Made by a program: the position numbers and the translations under genes. The notes below the pieces were generated by a model. The model saw only the letters and a program-made list of their open reading frames with translations. It was not told the DNA's origin and made no database searches. Source: a virus. Taken from it: a DNA stretch of 22,607 bases. The stretch covers positions 1 to 22,607 of IMG/VR virus record IMGVR_UViG_3300030107_002661; one strand, written 5' to 3'. Each line of letters opens with the position of its first letter. Positions within the stretch are counted from its first letter, which is position 1. Shown piece after piece: positions 21,001 through 22,607 of the stretch.

Positions 21001-22607
21001 GGTGTAACTGGTGAGGGACAACCTAGTCCAACAGTTAAGTTGAAAGTTGATAATACTGTTGTAACTAATATTTCATATTACTTCGATCCTTCTAGAACTG
21101 GTTCTGATTCTCCTGTAATTGCTGGTAGTTACTTAGATGTTGTAGATTCTCCATATAAGGGTACATTTGCTATTTCTAGTACTGCTGGAGAGACTATTAC
21201 CAAAGGACCAGATATATTTAAATTCCCTCTACTTAATGAACCAGAAGGTGATGCTCAAGTTTCAACTGCATCATACAGTACAAGTTCTGTAAAAGCAGTT
21301 GGTTCCATTAATAATATTCGTATCGTTAATCCAGGTGGTTTCTATACTAAATTACCAGTTGTAACTAATATTGTATCAACTAGAATAATTGAGAGAGTTG
21401 CAATTAATGCTCCAGGTACTGAATATGCAGTTGGACAATATAATGCTGTTCCTATTGCTGGAGATGGTGAAGGTGGTTTAGTTGCTATTACTGTAGCAGA
21501 TGGACAAGATGATGATGGTGTAACTATTCCTGGTCAAATACAGAAAGTTGAAGTTACTTCTCCAGGTAAAGGATATACAACTGCTACTATTGATGTTGAA
21601 GCAATTCCTGGTATTCTTGGATCTGGTTTAAGTGGATCAGGTGCTGAACTCGTAGTTATTATTCCTGCTGTTGGTACTGCTGCATCTATATTCACTAAAG
21701 GTGATAAAGTTGGTAAGATTAAGAAACTTAAGAACAATAACTTTGGTTATGATTATCCTCATGACTATACTTTACGTCCTGAGATTACATTCCCACTTAA
21801 CTGCCAATTAACAAGTACAAGTATTCTTTCAAGTATCACAGTAACCAACCCAGGTTCTGGATATTCATTAGCACCTGCTGTAGTTATTACAGGTGGTGGT
21901 GGTAGTGGAGCAATTGCAGAGGCAAGTATTAAGAATGGTCGTCTGGATACAGTTGTAGTTAAGGATCCTGGTGCTGGATATTCTTCTACACCAACAGTAA
22001 GTCTAAGATCATCATTCAACTATGTTGTTAACCTTGACTTGGGTTTATTGCAGTTTGCTTATCCTCACGGTATTGTTAATGGATCTGAAATCAGTCTTAA
22101 TGTAGTAGATACTGGAGATGGTGCTGAATACCCTCTTGCTGCTGGTGCGACTGGTCGTCTTAATTCAACTACTACTTACTATGCAATTTCTGGATCTGCT
22201 AATTCATTAGAAGATGATCAGTTAAAAATTGCTATTACTGCATCTAACGCTTCTCTTGGTGATGCTCTTTCCTTTGTTAACGCTGGAACAGGTCGTCAAC
22301 AGGTATTAACAGAATCATTTGGTGGTTCTGCAGAGGCAAATGTTATCACTTCTACATTCCTAGAAGGTGAATTAGTTTATCAGGGTGATACTTTAGATGT
22401 TGCTACTGCAACTGGATATGTTTCTACAAACTCTGGTTGGCAAATTGGACCTAGAATTCTTAAGGTTGTTGATTATACTGGTGAATTTGCAGATGGTCAA
22501 AAAATAACTGGTGTTATTTCTAAGTCTTCTGGTATTATTAGTGACCTTAAAGTTGCTCGTGGTGTTCTTGAAATTGGTTCTATTACCAAAACAACAGGTC
22601 AGTTTAT
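12046..22607 (+). CDS. Giant mosaic tail/baseplate adhesin (at least 3520 aa, 3' end missing)
   Basis: A single frame stays open to the window edge. It sits directly after gp6, the place of T4 gp7, though I see no T4 gp7 motif. Residues 1-60 are a helical head (FIEYYYRSQEKQGLGQNIV). GxGY beta repeats form five clusters (about 314-620, 1129-1345, 1663-1822, 2706-2820, 3086-3324). Residues 655-725 (LLDKYTEQFLPDVPELDY ... IKDFYSSKGTSFSIAYLFKLLYGE) look like an anchoring helical domain. HGL/GD modules recur near 960, 1730, 2865 and 3335. A YHYH domain covers 1360-1545 (GWAFDGNPIYGPYGYSD, 1429-1445; later FCKTPEFSAGRYCYF). Residues 1826-2215 look like a seven-bladed propeller and 2268-2425 like a LamG lectin domain (WTIEFFIF ... 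NSWQVIGLTKSG). This suggests a baseplate-anchored host-recognition fibre. No ribosome site precedes the ATG. The protein is not gp7 by any motif I can show. Confidence 0.9.
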   Translation, partial: MYNINKVSQAVSSQTPDFIGSEYPLFNKFIEYYYRSQEKQGLGQNIVNNFLQYLDIDKLDIGILDGASKVVEAVSVTDDKIVVESVDDFLTENGSILIGDEVIYYEKTTAAPSIALSPGISYEQVKLKWTGLASPINSFDGSTVRFGLTSQENPIAPVSAQHLIVSVYGELQVPNIDYTVDGTNIVFTTAPRTKIPADNASETYITFLSGFIENTIVGIDNLSNSFGDGKRQFSITRNGAGYEPIVDEYVIAVYDNRLLTPKVDFWIDGTNFIFRDAPLNGRFLSLYAIEAPVPSFGSGAIGYARVSDTGSLTGINTSTTGSNYRFEYPPKVSISSTEGSGGAATALVNGLKSVSLLDGGKGYSSTNPPVVQVESPTKAGSSQATLTATVADGSVTGLEITNSGSGYTFTPRLTFRQPGGAILGTPTVTNGQITGTIPITEQGFGYTTIPEVYIDEPTGANGIKAALRATITEGQVTGITIANAGQGYEVTPRIAIIDPVGAQILETKVDGDGRVINIELLSGGSGYDDVPSVYIVDERVNDQGTYIGGSGALASASIFNGRIIDINISNFGTGYSAANPPKVVIQDPPSAKASAEIGLNEITGFTVNQAGIGYSKAQFEGCARAASGITSYTEDGNAVFSNDTTAAAAIVNTPVKCLDSLFVKRLLDKYTEQFLPDVPELDYSKIDVRTSIKTIKDFYSSKGTSFSIAYLFKLLYGETVSISYPKDQIIKPSDATWSIDTILRATIVSGDPTNIKDALLVQEADVADPNVAAASALVENYISIKTSEVEIFELILSEETINGTFTVPYKTNLAEPLNTTDSIITVDSTIGWPERNGEFIIGNSEVVQYKEKSLNQFIECTRSFNNVVEDWDAATEVKSNFKVYLNKGTLQEVVMNIVGIVDAQQTTLTDTGSYYLPGDKLTVSKLGGTGIGPELTTWLYNVKKLIQVSTVTFGGVNNQSATITCANPHGLLVGDQVTIYGANPIIYNGTFLVTSRDSETVFQYNLPQPATVVPQGNILVSIDLNKGKSTNSAILNVIGPYTTNVQNTFFNDNYTYVASTGIPNYEIGPFPGSALLPGNQRKLNRFPKTPVTISTKNAISSGPIGTWVNGVSIWSYKSKLTKTFGAVTAVSISNAGAGYDAASPPAITIAGGGGTGATANVTVNGSISEITVTAGGSGYTTSPLVSIVGGGGSGAAATAIITKGVVSRILINTGGTGYTSQPSITIVGGGGTGANGTASVRGPIKAITVSNGGASYTSTPTVTLSSGTGAVAQAIVNNGRIISIAIISAGSGYTTAPEVTIQGIGFGAVARATIDTDGENAGRVTGITIINKGIGYTQGTTIINLNSVGQGATFTPSVFQWTYNLQTQSTFDDAKGAVFEGFNNEYGGEYAHLSNPQKMRYILGDNLYEDANSNILEQEDQLTHSPIIGWAFDGNPIYGPYGYSDPTNQASAVTRLNSSYRVKPALVYDVTTNPYPVRSAGPLLTEETAGNFVEDYEYSFGLGDLDQYNGRFCKTPEFSAGRYCYFVTVDATENGNPVFPYVLGPSFNSVVDTWNLNDGATQQNIPTGVVRYRDPYENVDIDVTRVPNASTNALTTEDGDIILFEVEDTNRDGVVDADETANPAQLFEESPLQLFDYFPKVKFDSKVDIEVETTTKFEDASVTGFTVENPGKNYQVNDRLVFDNTDTDGTGVSARVSRIKGETVSTYGFENIGGNNFGVLKTSVPHNLVAGDSVFVDYTPIMTNTNKTFVVRQFRGIEEITVNQTGSGYNSDIPPTITIDGVGTQASLEAVVTSVGSIDTVNILNSGSGYTTNPRVILSHPQVFKKADYYISKIVNNDYVRVNDIYINTNKEVFTCGVTKKSNGDEVAFVAKLSATGVKEWEKTLESSDGQKYTEFSKIEVDGNNIWVVGINKPNSTLLAAYNPDIILCKYVQASNGLSASLSFQRAYAGISGATRADNVTAIKKYSDTRFIIGGYTNTNSSSPYDAYIASIDTAGSFSVKRKLASASSSEKVTDLLVDGTDVYFSLETAADTNASDVNVAFGKATIGTSVITVEFIKEYSNSLYSLIDSSLCIDEFKEIYLVSTCRLKSNATDRDSFWIGKVDTSGDLIWNYRYVAPGRDITMASSCAIDIFGDLNVAYTRTNNTNQHKTVGTVKLGYDGKIKNHTTNEFDKNNIEGITVHALEVDTSGDIHVFGQTSWNRNEFIFNFDGGEQVDTTGHYTITSVGASSAITYGDNVAKILGYQPAGANSTWENSYLKVAGTDLTTKLAGDWTIEFFIFKNASESQTLSQDVQTLIGIGGAQDATGGLWLGYSSGTGGNGKLQLAITNSSTALNSATPTESTQTTMFADNSWQVIGLTKSGNDFKAYVNGIQVISGTLAGTSLGNKDLYFGNQIGWGSGATDFAKAKQGQYYIDNLRLRNRAVVPTVPTDIATLPPVATFAFTYDWTDDAWFTTNLNRYDYIDYDAWGLKIDKNADSARIGDKGLQTNTQLGLKRTSVTPVTGSVLTVANVGYSLGEAGFQSLDFDDTTTTMSQDTETLTYTNDIWSSRTATVPSPGSQKLSVNAVVKDRYYFKVTNTVKIDNIQELTINQAFNFQVGTKLVLNNNAGSFVNSGYIIRKDTTNNKIYLAVNNNAWSNDLNTGILTTEQFNEQSTYKIVGPIPNDINEIVGYTFAQVNNTTPGTFDLDLDDYDLDGTVADIPATLSALTAAGTGYANTGDNVATTTNGSGTGLTVDFTASGGNVSAVSIDTPGSGYKIGDIVTITTGGANATFTIATCTGDLDSFATFKPYSDDDYSVRIDEVAGGSAYIVGSVITINSGNITFNAAYSTAQITGLTGVLKISLITTLKKILQVTAVANSNEVYVITGTNHYLNAGEMIYVDGNPSQTVDSVVYDEYDGAFPVDTIVSPLEFTYKLPQAAVSDPATSASSVNIFVKSPVLKMYYGHQYLFDLSHSSLVGGNLSFSKDNLYKLEYSFNSIERVGTPGVTGEGQPSPTVKLKVDNTVVTNISYYFDPSRTGSDSPVIAGSYLDVVDSPYKGTFAISSTAGETITKGPDIFKFPLLNEPEGDAQVSTASYSTSSVKAVGSINNIRIVNPGGFYTKLPVVTNIVSTRIIERVAINAPGTEYAVGQYNAVPIAGDGEGGLVAITVADGQDDDGVTIPGQIQKVEVTSPGKGYTTATIDVEAIPGILGSGLSGSGAELVVIIPAVGTAASIFTKGDKVGKIKKLKNNNFGYDYPHDYTLRPEITFPLNCQLTSTSILSSITVTNPGSGYSLAPAVVITGGGGSGAIAEASIKNGRLDTVVVKDPGAGYSSTPTVSLRSSFNYVVNLDLGLLQFAYPHGIVNGSEISLNVVDTGDGAEYPLAAGATGRLNSTTTYYAISGSANSLEDDQLKIAITASNASLGDALSFVNAGTGRQQVLTESFGGSAEANVITSTFLEGELVYQGDTLDVATATGYVSTNSGWQIGPRILKVVDYTGEFADGQKITGVISKSSGIISDLKVARGVLEIGSITKTTGQF
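12985..13905 (+). repeat. GxGY beta repeats, cluster I (8 units)
   Basis: Eight degenerate protein-level units of the form 'xIxxGGxGYxxxPxVxI', spaced about 30-45 residues apart. Examples are LLDGGKGYSSTNPP, ITNSGSGYTFTP, LLSGGSGYDDVPSV and ISNFGTGYSAANPP. They lie between the N-terminal head and the putative anchoring helical domain. Confidence 0.8.
15430..16080 (+). repeat. GxGY beta repeats, cluster II (6 units)
   Basis: The most regular block: about 35-residue units 'GAGYxxxPPxITIxGGGGxGAxAxVxNGxIxxIxV' (GAGYDAASPPAITIAGGGG, GSGYTTSPLVSIVGGGG, GTGYTSQPSITIVGGGG and others). The DNA also repeats in GGTGG-rich stretches, so unequal recombination could change the copy number. Confidence 0.85.
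17032..17511 (+). repeat. GxGY beta repeats, cluster III (3 units)
   Basis: Units VENPGKNYQVND, VNQTGSGYNSDIPPTITI and LNSGSGYTTNPRVILS. An HGL/GD-type module (PHNLVAGDSVFVDY) lies between the first and second. The cluster directly precedes the probable beta-propeller. Confidence 0.75.
20161..20508 (+). repeat. GxGY beta repeats, cluster IV (3 units)
   Basis: Divergent units AAGTGYANTGDNV, TPGSGYKIGDIVTITTGG and VAGGSAYIVGSVITI, using the 'GYxxGDxVTI' variant rather than 'GYxxxPxVTI'. They follow an acidic linker (DLDLDDYDLDG). Confidence 0.7.
21301..22017 (+). repeat. GxGY beta repeats, cluster V (5 units)
   Basis: Units VNPGGFYTKLPVV, NAPGTEYAVGQYN, TSPGKGYTTATI, TNPGSGYSLAPAVVITGGGG and KDPGAGYSSTPTVSL. 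The central glycines are mostly preceded by Pro here (NPG, SPG, DPG), unlike cluster II. Confidence 0.75.

Noticed and set aside
13869-22019. Several minus-strand open frames inside the giant gene, rich in Pro and Ile
   Set aside because: They are the complement of the Gly-rich GxGY repeats; the composition explains the lack of stop codons.
12046-22607. Splitting the giant frame into several genes at internal ATG codons
   Set aside because: I followed the frame to the window edge without a stop codon, and repeats continue across all candidate break points.
1-22607. Insertion sequences, integrase sites or transposon ends
   Set aside because: No transposase or integrase frame and no paired terminal inverted repeats were seen.

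Overview
The window is AT-rich, almost entirely coded on the + strand, with tightly packed and often overlapping genes. It reads as part of the genome of a marine T4-like cyanomyovirus infecting Synechococcus or Prochlorococcus. The evidence is T4-type baseplate wedge genes (gp25, gp6), a PAAR tip protein, CTAAATA-type late promoter motifs, a cyanobacterial-type heme oxygenase, a phage SET-domain protein and a giant repeat-built tail or baseplate protein. These assignments rest on visible motifs, lengths and gene order; no database search was possible.

Bases 1 to about 4470 are an accessory 'early-type' region of roughly 17 small genes (43 to 102 codons) of unknown function. They sit in short overlapping runs separated by strong hairpin terminators and sigma70-like promoters. 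Four of the five promoters carry the same upstream element (GTG-M-C-R-GT-N3-CAAA), always 30 bp from the -35 position and 52-53 bp from the -10. It overlaps the stop codon of the preceding gene in three of the four cases. The fifth promoter (3801-3830) has consensus hexamers and lacks the element. This is the most interesting regulatory signal in the window and suggests an activator-dependent early regulon.

Bases 4470-4645 form the boundary to the late region: a terminator, two copies of CTAAATATAAA 97 bp apart, and small hairpins.

From 4646 to the right edge is one long, terminator-free, mostly translationally coupled run. In order it holds two small proteins (the second AbrB-like), a coiled-coil protein, an 802-residue structural protein, a PAAR tip protein, a 48-residue basic protein, heme oxygenase (ho1), a 49-residue His-rich protein, a minimal SET-domain protein, gp25, gp6, and a reading frame of at least 3520 codons that runs off the window. 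A third CTAAATA motif lies just before the SET gene.

Together the late genes build the baseplate and its attached host-contact parts. ho1 is embedded among them and would supply biliverdin late in infection. The giant protein begins right after gp6, where T4 has gp7. It combines about 25 GxGY-type beta repeats with a YHYH domain, a probable seven-bladed beta-propeller, a LamG-like lectin domain and repeated HGL/GD modules. It is probably a baseplate-anchored peripheral fibre or adhesin.
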